Below are positions 15,371 through 23,962 of a stretch of DNA of 32,442 nucleotides, in pieces. The position numbers and the translations under genes are program-made. The DNA is from Flavobacteriia bacterium (GTDB lineage Bacteria; Bacteroidota; Bacteroidia; Flavobacteriales_D; Crocinitomicaceae). The stretch covers positions 1 through 32,442 of the forward strand of contig RDZL01000139.1 in NCBI GenBank assembly GCA_004295165.1, in the 5' to 3' direction. Position 1 is the stretch's first letter; each line of letters starts with the position of its first letter. The notes under the pieces are model-generated. The model was not told the origin of the DNA. It searched no databases and worked only from the letters and a program-made list of their open reading frames with translations.

Positions 15371-16768
15371 TTATTCTATTTTAAGTTTCAACTTTCCGTT
15401 CAAGCGCAGGTCTACGACTAAAAAGCCAGTCGTTAAAAGCAGGTTTTGTACAATTAATTCGTCTATTTTTCCTTGAAGCCAGACTCCTTTTGTGATTTCA
15501 CTATTGATTTGTTGTTCAATAGCCGCTTTTGTTTCCAAGAGAATAGGGCTTAAATCAATGTCGATATTGGCCTCTAATTGTTCTTTGAGTTTGGAATTGA
15601 GTATCCATTTGGCGGAGTGCAACAAGACGCTTTTCGTCCGCAATTCATAATCGACATCTCTGATTTTTAAATGTTGCTGCGGGTCAATATAAGGCTGGAC
15701 CACTAAATAAAGCGTTCCCTTTTTTGTCCCCGAAAATTGTACAGAGAGCACCAAGCGTTCACCTTGCGGCCCTAGCACCTGTACTTTATCGATATTGATA
15801 TATTTTTTGTCTGTGATTTTGATTTGTTGTGTATCGAAGTCGCGCAGTAAAAAGCGGTTGATTGAATCATAAGATGCAACAGTTCTGAGGTTGAACACAC
15901 TGATTTTGCTTGCATTTACCTGAGGGGTGTTTTTAGGTAGGCGCGTTTTGGGACGATCAATGGCATCTGTCGAAAACAATGGTTTGGCGACCATTTGGGT
16001 TGTAAAATAAGCCTTTTGTCCTTCATTTTTTAAAGTCAGGTTGTCGATACCGATTTGTTGTGGACGCAAATAAAAATAACCGTAAGGCGCCACTAAAATA
16101 GGGTCTTGTAGCGCTTTCCAAACTTCCGTCATGGTGCTGTGTATCGGTGCTGAAGCCAATTGTTTATCTACTTCTTTTTCGAGCTGCACCAAGGATGTTT
16201 TTACTTCTTTTTGAATAGTTGGTGTGGCATCGTATTTGAAAACCGTGATTTTACAAGGATCAATTAATTGAAAGGCTTTGAGCTTTGTTTGCGCATGCAG
16301 GCTAAAATCTTCAGTAATGCCAATTTTACTAGAGTAGGTGATGTGCACCTTTCTTTTGGGCTCGCCAACGCCACACGAAGCAGAAACGCGTGGAATGATA
16401 CACGTTGGTTCACCAAATATATTTTGACAATCTGGGCAGTAAGACAAACTTAGATCAAACTTACCGTCTATGTCACACAAGACCTCTTGGTCTTTGAGTT
16501 CAAAAGATAGCGGTTCGCGATCAAAATGATATTTATATTGAATCCCTTCACAGGGTTCTTCACCGCCACTAAATTTTTTATCTAAGCTTTTATCCGCTTC
16601 GCTCAAGTAGGGCTTGAGTGCTAATTCGGTTTCTAAAGAAAGAAAAGAAGGCTCTGGCGCACTGACCTCTTCTACGACTTTGAAGTCCGGAACGGGTAAG
16701 TCAATTTTAATTGTTTTACAAGAAAACAAACCTAAAATTAGAAAGACAACGATGTTGATTGCCTTCAT
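15371..16768 (-). CDS. DUF4403-like lipoprotein
   Basis: A 465-residue predicted lipoprotein: the signal sequence MKAINIVVFLILGLFSC ends in a lipobox with Cys17. The mature part is beta-rich with repeated lipid-binding-like modules and a conserved late segment (HLKIRDVDYELRTKSVLLHS, then AKWILNSKLKEQLEAN). That is the pattern I associate with DUF4403 (PF14356), a Bacteroidota family of unknown function; I could not run the search. A pair of CxxC-like cysteines occurs in LSYCPDCQN. The start overlaps the previous gene by four bases (ATGA), so the two are coupled. Confidence 0.7.
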   Translation of the reverse strand: MKAINIVVFLILGLFSCKTIKIDLPVPDFKVVEEVSAPEPSFLSLETELALKPYLSEADKSLDKKFSGGEEPCEGIQYKYHFDREPLSFELKDQEVLCDIDGKFDLSLSYCPDCQNIFGEPTCIIPRVSASCGVGEPKRKVHITYSSKIGITEDFSLHAQTKLKAFQLIDPCKITVFKYDATPTIQKEVKTSLVQLEKEVDKQLASAPIHSTMTEVWKALQDPILVAPYGYFYLRPQQIGIDNLTLKNEGQKAYFTTQMVAKPLFSTDAIDRPKTRLPKNTPQVNASKISVFNLRTVASYDSINRFLLRDFDTQQIKITDKKYINIDKVQVLGPQGERLVLSVQFSGTKKGTLYLVVQPYIDPQQHLKIRDVDYELRTKSVLLHSAKWILNSKLKEQLEANIDIDLSPILLETKAAIEQQINSEITKGVWLQGKIDELIVQNLLLTTGFLVVDLRLNGKLKLKIE

Positions 16769-17304
16769 TTTTTGGGTTTGAGTAACACACTTTGCAGAAA
16801 GTCGAAATGCAATGTTTCAACAGAACATTCAGCTTCTTTAATGTATGGGCTTGTATATGTTGGTTTTTTTTGTCCACCGGTAATTTGGAATATCAGGTTT
16901 TCATCTTGTTTACAAAGCGATGAATTGAAAAACATGCCGCTCAATTCAAAGTGGTCATAAAAGCAATTGCCTAAATGCGTCATTTCGATGAGTAAACTGT
17001 CACCTTCGTCCAGCCAAAGTTTTTTAGTCTCTTCCGCATAAAATATTTTGTATGCTTTGGTACTCGCGACTTCTCCATCTTTTAGATTGATATATGACAT
17101 ATTATAGGTCCAATAATTAGGCCTATCCATGATTTGTAAGTCAAAGTTGACCCCAATTTTTTGTTGTAAACCATTGTTATTATAGATTTCCATTACACCT
17201 TCATAGGAGCCAAGCCAATCATCGGGAATACCATTATTAGGAGAGGCAGGGAGTTGACTCCAAACAAAAGAACTTAAAAAAGAAAAAAAGAAAAGTAGAC
17301 GCAT
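16765..17304 (-). CDS. Signal-peptide protein of unknown function
   Basis: A 179-residue protein I do not recognise. It has a clear signal peptide (MRLLFFFSFLSSFVWSQ) with likely cleavage after SFVWSQ. The mature part is rich in aromatic residues and beta strands, beginning LPASPNNGIPDDWLGSYEG. That last phrase recalls secreted small beta-barrels of the lipocalin-like kind, but this is only an impression. Two cysteine-containing segments (LGNCFYDHFEL and NSSLCKQDE) could form a disulphide. It precedes and overlaps the DUF4403-like gene and probably works with it and the OmpA protein in the envelope. Its start codon directly follows the T-tract of the icd terminator, so its expression may depend on read-through. 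Confidence 0.8.
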   Translation of the reverse strand: MRLLFFFSFLSSFVWSQLPASPNNGIPDDWLGSYEGVMEIYNNNGLQQKIGVNFDLQIMDRPNYWTYNMSYINLKDGEVASTKAYKIFYAEETKKLWLDEGDSLLIEMTHLGNCFYDHFELSGMFFNSSLCKQDENLIFQITGGQKKPTYTSPYIKEAECSVETLHFDFLQSVLLKPKK

Positions 17305-17326
17305 AAAAAAAGGGGCTAAAGCCCCT
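17305..17326 (-). terminator. Intrinsic terminator of icd, abutting the next start codon
   Basis: On the minus strand the hairpin AGGGGC-TTTA-GCCCCT (17311-17326) is followed by an unbroken run of seven T. It begins about six bases after the icd stop. The T run ends exactly where the ATG of the next gene (17304) begins. Confidence 0.85.
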
Positions 17327-17331
17327 CTAAA

Positions 17332-18561
17332 TTAATTCATTTTTGCTTTCAGACCTTGGTCGAGCGCATCTAAGAACTCTTCGGTATATACAAAGTGTTC
17401 ACCGTGGTTCACTTTGTTGCCGTGAATACACACCGCTAAGTCTTTGGTCATGATGCCGCTTTCTACGGTTTCAATACAAACTTTTTCTAGTGTGTCACAG
17501 AAGTCAATCAGTGCTTGGTTGTTGTCGAGCTTACCTCTGAAAGCCAAACCGCGCGTCCAGGCGAAGATCGATGCGATAGGGTTGGTAGAGGTTTTTTTGC
17601 CTGCTTGGTGGTCGCGGTAGTGGCGTGTTACGGTGCCGTGCGCGGCTTCCGACTCCATGATTTTTCCGTCTGGTGTGATCAAAACGGAAGTCATGAGACC
17701 CAATGAACCAAAACCTTGGGCTACGGTGTCGGACTGTACGTCGCCATCGTAGTTTTTACAAGCCCAAACAAAATTGCCGTTCCACTTTAGTGCCGAGGCC
17801 ACCATGTCGTCGATGAGACGGTGTTCGTAAACGATGCCTGTAGCTTCAAAAAGCGCCTTGAATTCTTGTTGGTAGATTTCTTCGAAAATATCTTTGAAAC
17901 GGCCATCGTATTTTTTAAGGATGGTGTTTTTGGTAGAAAGATAAAGTGGCCATTTTTTGGTCAAAGCCATATTGAAGCAGCTTCTTGCAAAACCTGAAAT
18001 AGATTCGTCGGTGTTGTACATAGCCATTCCGACGCCATCTCCTTTGAAATTGTACACTTCAAAGGTTTGTGTTTCGCCGCCATCTTCTGGTGTGAAGGTC
18101 ATGGTGAGCTTGCCTTTTCCTTTGAAAACAGCATCGGTAGCGCGGTATTGATCGCCAAAGGCATGACGACCCACAATAATTGGAGCGGTCCAGTTGGTGA
18201 CCAAACGCGGAACGTTTTGCATCACGATAGGCTCGCGAAAAACAGTGCCGTCTAGGATGTTGCGGATGGTTCCGTTTGGAGACTTCCACATGGATTTCAA
18301 ATGGAATTCTTCGACGCGGGCTTCATCAGGGGTAATGGTGGCACATTTGATACCGACTTGATATTTTTTGATGGCTTCAGCAGCATCTATGGTAATTTGG
18401 TCGTTGGTTTCATCGCGTTTTTCTATACCGAGATCGTAGTATTTGATATCTAGATCGAGGTAAGGTAAAATGAGTTTGTCCTTGATGAATTTCCAGATGA
18501 TACGGGTCATTTCATCTCCGTCGAGCTCTACGACTGGATTGGCTACTTTAATTTTTGACAT
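17332..18561 (-). CDS. icd: NADP-dependent isocitrate dehydrogenase
   Basis: Oxidatively decarboxylates isocitrate to 2-oxoglutarate in the TCA cycle. The 409-residue protein is of the dimeric type close to eukaryotic cytosolic and mitochondrial enzymes rather than the E. coli type. The isocitrate-binding block is [20 protein letters not shown], followed by the Arg of [20 protein letters not shown] preference is indicated by the [20 protein letters not shown] segment, where Arg-His contact the 2'-phosphate in the eukaryote-like enzymes. A TAATTTTG element lies upstream at 18578-18585 and a strong terminator downstream, so it is a stand-alone unit beside fumC. Confidence 0.96.
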   Translation of the reverse strand: MSKIKVANPVVELDGDEMTRIIWKFIKDKLILPYLDLDIKYYDLGIEKRDETNDQITIDAAEAIKKYQVGIKCATITPDEARVEEFHLKSMWKSPNGTIRNILDGTVFREPIVMQNVPRLVTNWTAPIIVGRHAFGDQYRATDAVFKGKGKLTMTFTPEDGGETQTFEVYNFKGDGVGMAMYNTDESISGFARSCFNMALTKKWPLYLSTKNTILKKYDGRFKDIFEEIYQQEFKALFEATGIVYEHRLIDDMVASALKWNGNFVWACKNYDGDVQSDTVAQGFGSLGLMTSVLITPDGKIMESEAAHGTVTRHYRDHQAGKKTSTNPIASIFAWTRGLAFRGKLDNNQALIDFCDTLEKVCIETVESGIMTKDLAVCIHGNKVNHGEHFVYTEEFLDALDQGLKAKMN

Positions 18562-18577
18562 TGAAATTTTTTATGTA

Positions 18578-18585
18578 CAAAATTA
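18578..18585 (-). promoter_or_regulatory. -7 promoter element for icd
   Basis: TAATTTTG on the minus strand, 16 bases before the icd ATG. No well-placed TTG. Confidence 0.4.
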
Positions 18586-18636
18586 AACAATAATATGTTT
18601 CGGACCATTGCTAATTTGCTCTGGACACCAGCTGAA

Positions 18637-20034
18637 TTAGTCCAAAGAACCAATCATTTTAGATGGGTCTACGATTTGATCGTATTCTTCAGCGCTTACA
18701 TGTCCTAAGCCAACAGCTGCTTCCTTGAGCGTGGTGCCGTTTTTGTGCGCGTATTTGGCAATTTCTGCAGCTTTGTAATAACCGATTTTTGTATTGAGCG
18801 CCGTCACGAGCATAAGGGAGTTGTCTAAGTGTTGTTTGACGACAGGCAAATTGGCTTGGATGCCCACAGCGCAATTATCGGCAAACGAAACACAAGCATC
18901 GCCAATGAGGCGAGCAGATTGCAATACGTTGGCCGCAATAACTGGCTTAAACACATTGAGTTCGAAATGACCATTTGACCCAGCAATGCTGACAGTAACG
19001 TCATTGCCCATCACTTGTGCAAAAACCATCGTTAAGGCTTCGGGTTGGGTGGGGTTGACTTTTCCTGGCATAATTGAAGAACCCGGTTCGTTGTCAGGAA
19101 TGATGATTTCTCCGATACCACAACGCGGCCCAGAAGACAACATGCGGATGTCATTTGCAATTTTCATGAGTGAAACTGCACTGCGCTTGAGCGCTCCTGA
19201 AAGTTCCACCATGGCGTCATGGGCAGCTAGAGCCTCGAATTTATTGGCTGCAGTGATAAACGGCAAACCGGTGAAGTCGGCAATTTTTTGCGCCACCAAA
19301 ACATCGTATCCTTTTGGCGTGTTGAGGCCCGTACCAACTGCGGTTCCGCCCAATGCGAGTTCTGAAACGGCAACTAACGCGTTGTTGATAGCGCGCATGG
19401 AGTAATCAAGCTGTGCAACATAACCACTGAATTCTTGACCCAATGTAAGTGGTGTGGCATCCATAAAGTGGGTGCGCCCAGTTTTCACGATGTCTTTGAA
19501 TTCAACTACTTTTTGTTGAAGCACAGTGCGCAAATGTTGTAAGCCAGGCAAAGTAACTTCGACAGCCATTTTATAGGCTGCAATGTGCATAGCAGTAGGG
19601 TAGGTATCGTTGGAAGATTGCGATTTGTTGACGTCGTCATTTGGGTTCAATACTTTTTGCTCGTCGAGCAACTGACCACCATTGACGACATGGCCGCGGT
19701 TGGCAATAACTTCGTTACAGTTCATGTTAGACTGTGTTCCCGAACCTGTTTGCCAAATGACTAATGGAAATTCGTCGTCGTGTTGGCCGGTCAGGATCTC
19801 GTCACATACTTTAGAGATGAGGTCTCTTTTTTCTTGTGGCAAAACACCAAGTTGGTGGTTGGCATGTGCAGCTGCCTTTTTGAGGTAAGCAAAAGCGTGG
19901 ATCACTTCAATTGGCATCGAGCCCTCTGGGCCAATTTTAAAGTTGTTGCGCGAACGTTCTGTTTGAGCGCCCCAATAGCGGTGAGCGGGTACTTTGACCT
20001 CACCCATAGTGTCTTTTTCGATGCGAAATTCCAT
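18637..20034 (-). CDS. fumC: Fumarate hydratase, class II
   Basis: Reversibly hydrates fumarate to malate in the TCA cycle; the class II enzyme is iron-free, heat-stable and oxygen-tolerant. The 465-residue length is standard. Seen: [20 protein letters not shown] at the N-terminus, [32 protein letters not shown], the [20 protein letters not shown] block, and the lyase signature [16 protein letters not shown]. The start is the ATG at 20032-20034; an in-frame ATG at 20088 adds 18 residues unlike the family and lies inside the promoter. Transcription probably starts from TATTTTTG at 20086-20093, overlapping the promoter of the divergent small gene. Confidence 0.96.
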   Translation of the reverse strand: MEFRIEKDTMGEVKVPAHRYWGAQTERSRNNFKIGPEGSMPIEVIHAFAYLKKAAAHANHQLGVLPQEKRDLISKVCDEILTGQHDDEFPLVIWQTGSGTQSNMNCNEVIANRGHVVNGGQLLDEQKVLNPNDDVNKSQSSNDTYPTAMHIAAYKMAVEVTLPGLQHLRTVLQQKVVEFKDIVKTGRTHFMDATPLTLGQEFSGYVAQLDYSMRAINNALVAVSELALGGTAVGTGLNTPKGYDVLVAQKIADFTGLPFITAANKFEALAAHDAMVELSGALKRSAVSLMKIANDIRMLSSGPRCGIGEIIIPDNEPGSSIMPGKVNPTQPEALTMVFAQVMGNDVTVSIAGSNGHFELNVFKPVIAANVLQSARLIGDACVSFADNCAVGIQANLPVVKQHLDNSLMLVTALNTKIGYYKAAEIAKYAHKNGTTLKEAAVGLGHVSAEEYDQIVDPSKMIGSLD

Positions 20035-20036
20035 TT

Positions 20037-20069
20037 TTTGGTGTTTATGAATTAATTTGTGTAATTTTG
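20037..20069 (+). promoter_or_regulatory. Promoter of the 51-residue membrane protein gene
   Basis: TTTG at 20037-20040, a 21-base spacer and TAATTTTG at 20062-20069 form the most complete Bacteroidota promoter I see in the window. It points right, lies partly over the fumC 5' region, and is 31 bases before the ATG at 20101. Confidence 0.6.
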
Positions 20070-20085
20070 GACAAGTTTTCAACTG

Positions 20086-20093
20086 CAAAAATA
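20086..20093 (-). promoter_or_regulatory. -7 promoter element for fumC
   Basis: TATTTTTG on the minus strand, 51 bases before the fumC ATG. It matches TAnnTTTG exactly and rules out the longer start at 20088. Confidence 0.45.
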
Positions 20094-20100
20094 ATAGAAG

Positions 20101-20256
20101 ATGAGCACTTTCGGTATTGTAATGTTTCTTTTAATTGGCGGGATGGCCTTTTGGATGTTATTCTTTTTATTAGGATTTATCCTTCCTTATTGGCTTACGC
20201 TAGGTTTGTTCGAACAATTGCGTCCAAAACGCATTTTTGACGAAGAGTCTAAATAA
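20101..20256 (+). CDS. Small membrane protein of unknown function (51 residues)
   Basis: A short gene that a length cutoff would miss. The product begins [20 protein letters not shown] and has one or two hydrophobic segments covering residues 4-37, with a PYW turn near residue 30. It ends in a charged tail ([13 protein letters not shown]) that the positive-inside rule would place in the cytoplasm. Support that it is real: a well-spaced promoter upstream (20037-20069), an AGAAG purine stretch before the ATG, and a strong intrinsic terminator starting about 20 bases after the stop. It is isolated between fumC and a bestrophin gene. I do not recognise the family. A single-pass or hairpin subunit of a membrane complex is possible. 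Confidence 0.75.
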   Translation: MSTFGIVMFLLIGGMAFWMLFFLLGFILPYWLTLGLFEQLRPKRIFDEESK

Positions 20257-20276
20257 AGAAACCACCATTTTTTCCG

Positions 20277-20300
20277 AAAGCGCCACACGGCGCTTTTTTT
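20277..20300 (+). terminator. Intrinsic terminator after the small membrane protein gene
   Basis: Hairpin AAAGCGCC-ACAC-GGCGCTTT (20277-20296) followed by T residues to 20300. The T run reaches the stop codon of the convergent bestrophin gene (20299). On the minus strand the same hairpin has only a short T run, so it may work weakly in the other direction. Confidence 0.85.
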
Positions 20301-21165
20301 ATGCCCCAAAGATTTGTGTACAATTGCCTTGAATGGTCAGGCAAATTTGGTCAGTTGGCAAGTCGTTTGCGTCTCCCCCAAAAGGATCTTCAATTTCTTC
20401 AGCGAGTAGCTCCATACTGACCAGCGCATAAAAAACAAAAGTTGAAATAAATGCCGACAGATACCCGAACAATGGTACGAAAGCCAAAGGCATGGTCAGG
20501 ACATAAATAAAGATGAACTTCTTGATAAACAAGCTATAAGAAAAAGGAATGGGTGTGTTTTTGATGCGCTCACAAACGCCAAGCGAAGCCACTAGCGAAT
20601 CGAGGTCTCGTTGAACAGCCAACCAACATTCAGCACTCATGGTTTTGTTGGTGTATAATTGCTCGATTTCAGATCGGAGTACTTGTTGAATCCGCAGCGG
20701 CTGGTGCCCACTTAAGTCGAGGCCTGAGAGTTTGTCATGACAAGCGTTATCTTGCTCAACGCGCTTTGACCTCAAATGATTTTTGACGCTAAAGACATAT
20801 AAGCTGATCAAATTGCTCAAAGTGGCTTTTTCTGCTTGGCTGAGTTGTAGTGCACTCAATTTGGCACTCAGACTTCTGCTGTCATTGACCATTGCTCCCC
20901 ACGCTTTGCGGCCCTCCCACCAGCGGTCATAAGCTGTGTTGGTTCGGAATACGAGTAAAAGCGAAATCACAAAACCGAGTAGTGAATAGACGGTCGTTAA
21001 ATTTTTAAGATAAAAGGCCTTCGGAAAAAAGGTAATTTCGGTGTAGGTGATCAGTATGGACAATAAGCTGATGTAAATCAATTCCTTCCACATCATGCGT
21101 GCGGTGTCGCTTTTGTGAAAAGAGAAAATAAAGGACAGCCAATTTTTTGGGTTGTAATTGATCAT
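20299..21165 (-). CDS. Bestrophin-family ion channel protein
   Basis: A 288-residue membrane protein of the bestrophin/YneE (UPF0187) family. Bacterial members form pentameric cation-selective channels and eukaryotic ones chloride channels. The family block VFRTNTAYDRWWEGRKAWGAM is near residues 72-92 (LVFRTNTAYDRWWEGRKAWG), and the late GGDANDLPTD motif near the C-terminus is the conserved acidic cytosolic clasp. Membrane segments are at about 28-45, 57-73, 210-230 and 233-255. A TACATTTG element lies at 21185-21192 upstream. It stands between the small membrane protein and tryptophan dioxygenase with no clear functional link. Confidence 0.9.
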   Translation of the reverse strand: MINYNPKNWLSFIFSFHKSDTARMMWKELIYISLLSILITYTEITFFPKAFYLKNLTTVYSLLGFVISLLLVFRTNTAYDRWWEGRKAWGAMVNDSRSLSAKLSALQLSQAEKATLSNLISLYVFSVKNHLRSKRVEQDNACHDKLSGLDLSGHQPLRIQQVLRSEIEQLYTNKTMSAECWLAVQRDLDSLVASLGVCERIKNTPIPFSYSLFIKKFIFIYVLTMPLAFVPLFGYLSAFISTFVFYALVSMELLAEEIEDPFGGDANDLPTDQICLTIQGNCTQIFGA

Positions 21166-21184
21166 AGGTCTTGCATTGAGAACA

Positions 21185-21192
21185 CAAATGTA
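21185..21192 (-). promoter_or_regulatory. -7 promoter element for the bestrophin gene
   Basis: TACATTTG on the minus strand, exact TAnnTTTG match, 19 bases before the ATG at 21165. Confidence 0.45.
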
Positions 21193-21252
21193 AAAATTCT
21201 TTAAGCACTTAAATTTTGTTTAATTTCGAAGTGTCAAATCAAGCAACAAAAG

Positions 21253-22203
21253 ATGGAAATCACACCCGAACTCAAAGAGAAACTCAGTCTATTAAATGAA
21301 AAATACGCAGCGCTCGGCGAAGATTTCAATGCCTATTTAGAAGGCTTGCTTTACGCCGATGTCACTACCTATTGGGATTACATACAATTAGACACGCTCT
21401 TGAGCTTGCAAAAACCCAAAACATCTTTTCCAGATGAGGTGGTTTTTATCATGTACCATCAAATCACTGAATTGTACTTCAAGCTGGCGCTGCGCGAGTT
21501 TGAGGCTTTGGGCAACATCCAAACACCAACCAAAGCACATTTTATTGATCGTGTAACGCGCATCAACCGTTATTTTGATGCTTTAGTCAAGAGTTTTGAA
21601 ATCATGATCAACGGCATGGACCGCGAAGAATTCTTGAAGTTCCGCATGAGTTTACTACCCGCATCAGGGTTTCAGTCTGCGCAATACCGCGAAATCGAAA
21701 TCTTCAGTACCGATTTCATCAATCTAGTGGCAAAAGACCAGCGCGAGCAACTTAGAGATGAAACAGATCTTACCCGCTTGTTTGAACATATCTATTGGAA
21801 GGCGGGCGCCACAGAAGTAGCTACCGGCAAAAAAACACTCACCCTGATCCAATTTGAAGAAAAGTACCGCGACCAATTTATCGCATTGGCCAACAATTGC
21901 AGGGATAAAAATCTTTGGCAAGTTTATTTGCGCCTAAGCGAAGCAGACCAAGCCGATGAAAATGTGCAGCAAGCCTTGCGTCAAAACGACATCAATGTCA
22001 ATATCAATTGGCCTTTGGCGCATTACAAATCAGCCGTACGTTATTTGGCCAGACAAGACAAAGATGTAGCTGCCACCGGCGGAACAAATTGGCAAAAGTA
22101 CCTGCCACCACGTTTTCAAAAGCGTATTTTTTACCCCACTTTATGGACCGCAGACGAACAAGAAAATTGGGGTAAGGCTTGGGTAGAAGAAAGCCTAAGT
22201 TGA
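21253..22203 (+). CDS. Tryptophan 2,3-dioxygenase family protein
   Basis: A heme dioxygenase that by family opens the indole ring of L-tryptophan to N-formylkynurenine, the first step of the kynurenine route. The 316-residue protein shows TYWDYIQLDTLLSLQKP, the distal-pocket His69 in FIMYHQITELYFK, the FRMSLLPASGFQSAQYREIE block, and the proximal-His region around His257 followed by ATGGTNWQKYLPP. All core motifs are present, though spacing and flanks differ enough from classical KynA that I leave the symbol empty. No kynureninase, kynurenine monooxygenase or formamidase gene is in the window. It ends seven bases from the convergent binding-protein gene. Confidence 0.88.
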   Translation: MEITPELKEKLSLLNEKYAALGEDFNAYLEGLLYADVTTYWDYIQLDTLLSLQKPKTSFPDEVVFIMYHQITELYFKLALREFEALGNIQTPTKAHFIDRVTRINRYFDALVKSFEIMINGMDREEFLKFRMSLLPASGFQSAQYREIEIFSTDFINLVAKDQREQLRDETDLTRLFEHIYWKAGATEVATGKKTLTLIQFEEKYRDQFIALANNCRDKNLWQVYLRLSEADQADENVQQALRQNDINVNINWPLAHYKSAVRYLARQDKDVAATGGTNWQKYLPPRFQKRIFYPTLWTADEQENWGKAWVEESLS

Positions 22204-22210
22204 TCTTGCA

Positions 22211-23902
22211 TTATTTCAATTCTTTGATAAACAGCGCAGAAAAGTCCAGCATTCCAGACGCCTCCAATTGAAAGCCCCTCACGCGCAACTGATTGAGGAC
22301 TATAAAATCTTCTGTGTAAATCGGAATAAGGGCCTGTTGGTCTATGATCGCTTTTTCACAAAGCATTTGCGCGCGCAAGCGTTTTTCGTTTGATTGAGCC
22401 TGTATGGATGCTAAATAGTAAGCATCGACCCCGATGTGATCAAACACAAGCGGATTTTGCGCTGCGCTGTAAAAAAGCCTGAGGTAAGACTCAGCGCCAG
22501 GGTAGTCGCCAACCCAGCCACTGCGCCACATTTCACCAATATTTTTACCTGCGTGTTGCTGGGTCTTTTTTGTTTCTTTTAATATAATGCGAACAGGCAG
22601 TGCTTTTTGGAGCTGCTGTGCTGCTGCCGCGGCCCATTTGTAGGCCAACGTATTTTTTGCTGCCCCCACATAAAAATGAATAGAAGGCAAGGGATGTTGG
22701 GCATCATAGCCAGCTTGGGCAAGTAATAATTTGGCTTGTGCTATTTTTTGTGTAAGGGTTCTATTGTCTGAAAAAAGCAAGTTGTTTTCATACTGTTTTT
22801 GGGTTGGAATGAATTGCCCATTTAGTTCTTGTCCTTCGCCTTTCAAGATGTCATTGCAAATTGTTTTTGTATCGATGACAAGTGCAAATGCCTGGCGAAT
22901 TGCAAGCTGGTCAAAAGGACTTTTACAACTATTGAAATGAATGAAGTGCACCTTTGCTGCATTTTTGATGTAAACTTCATGCAGCGGATTTTTACCCTGC
23001 TTGGCATCGTTGAGTGTGCCAAAAGCTTCTCTGAGGTCGTCTAATGGGAGGTCGAAAAGAAGATCGAGTTTGTTTTTTAAAAATAGTTTTTGTGCAAGTT
23101 GTCCGGACGTACCACAACTCAACTCAACACGGTCGAGATAGGGGAGTTGGTTGCCATATTTGTCGTGTCGCCAATAAGAAGGGTTGCGTTCAAATATGTA
23201 GGTGTTTTTTAATTTGTTTTGCAAGAGAAAAGGGCCTGTTCCGACAGGATTTTTATGTAATAAGCGCCCATAAAATTTAGCCGCTTGTTTGCTAAGAATA
23301 CTCAGGCTTGGGCTAGTCAAAAGACTTAAAAAATGATTGTAGGCACCTGTTAATTCTATTTTCAAGGTGTGTTTATCCAGAACACGTATGCCTTTTACAC
23401 TTGCTTTTGTTGGGTCTTGGTGTTTGTCAAAAAATTTTGTTCCTCCAACGATAAGCCTAGGTAAAATCAGTTCTTGCTGAATGTTGTCTTGTTGTGAGCA
23501 CGCCAAGCTGAGGCTAAATGCAACGTCTTCTGCAGTGAGTTCTGAAGAGTGAAAACGAAAGCAAGGATTATCTGTGAAATGGATGTTTTTCTTTAAGCGA
23601 ATAATGACCTGATTTCTTTTGGCGTTTAGGCGGACTTTAGAAGCCAAGCAATAGCGCCATCCCCGTTCATTTTGCGCCGGCTTGAGTATCGGTTCAAAAA
23701 TGAGTTGTTGAAGGCGTTGTGCTTCTAGGGTATTATTAGCGAGCGGATAAAGACTAAGCGCTTTGTTTTTTGAGCTGATGCTGAGTGTGCCACCGTATGC
23801 TTTGCCACCTTTAGCACCGACATTTTTTTGTGTAGCAAAATAGAGGATCAGCCCACCAAGCGCTAGAACGAAAACAAGCCAGATGATTTTATTTTGCTTC
23901 AT
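22211..23902 (-). CDS. Oligopeptide-type ABC transporter substrate-binding protein (SBP family 5), orphan
   Basis: A 563-residue exported binding protein of the DppA/OppA family. The N-terminus (MKQNKIIWLVFVLALGGLIL) is a hydrophobic segment without a lipobox Cys, so it is either a membrane anchor or an uncleaved signal. Family motifs: LIFEPILKP, the HFTDNP segment, VGTGPFLLQN, YDAQHPLPSIHF and the late GWVGDYPGAESYLRLFYS. No permease or ATPase gene is adjacent, so the partner transporter lies elsewhere or the protein has another role. I chose the ATG at 23900-23902; the in-frame ATG at 23914 lies inside the TACATTTG promoter element. Confidence 0.88.
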   Translation of the reverse strand: MKQNKIIWLVFVLALGGLILYFATQKNVGAKGGKAYGGTLSISSKNKALSLYPLANNTLEAQRLQQLIFEPILKPAQNERGWRYCLASKVRLNAKRNQVIIRLKKNIHFTDNPCFRFHSSELTAEDVAFSLSLACSQQDNIQQELILPRLIVGGTKFFDKHQDPTKASVKGIRVLDKHTLKIELTGAYNHFLSLLTSPSLSILSKQAAKFYGRLLHKNPVGTGPFLLQNKLKNTYIFERNPSYWRHDKYGNQLPYLDRVELSCGTSGQLAQKLFLKNKLDLLFDLPLDDLREAFGTLNDAKQGKNPLHEVYIKNAAKVHFIHFNSCKSPFDQLAIRQAFALVIDTKTICNDILKGEGQELNGQFIPTQKQYENNLLFSDNRTLTQKIAQAKLLLAQAGYDAQHPLPSIHFYVGAAKNTLAYKWAAAAAQQLQKALPVRIILKETKKTQQHAGKNIGEMWRSGWVGDYPGAESYLRLFYSAAQNPLVFDHIGVDAYYLASIQAQSNEKRLRAQMLCEKAIIDQQALIPIYTEDFIVLNQLRVRGFQLEASGMLDFSALFIKELK

Positions 23903-23911
23903 CGATAGCAA

Positions 23912-23919
23912 CAAATGTA
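23912..23919 (-). promoter_or_regulatory. -7 promoter element for the binding-protein gene
   Basis: TACATTTG on the minus strand, nine bases before the chosen ATG. It implies a very short leader and excludes the start at 23914. Confidence 0.45.
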
Positions 23920-23934
23920 CAGATGTTGCAGCAT

Positions 23935-23960
23935 AAAAAAGGGGACCTAAGCCCCCTTTT
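23935..23960 (-). terminator. Intrinsic terminator of the type-IX-secreted protein gene
   Basis: On the minus strand AAAAGGGG (23953-23960) pairs with CCCCTTTT (23937-23944) around an eight-base loop, and the T run continues to 23935. It starts two bases after the stop codon at 23963. Confidence 0.8.
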
Positions 23961-23962
23961 CA

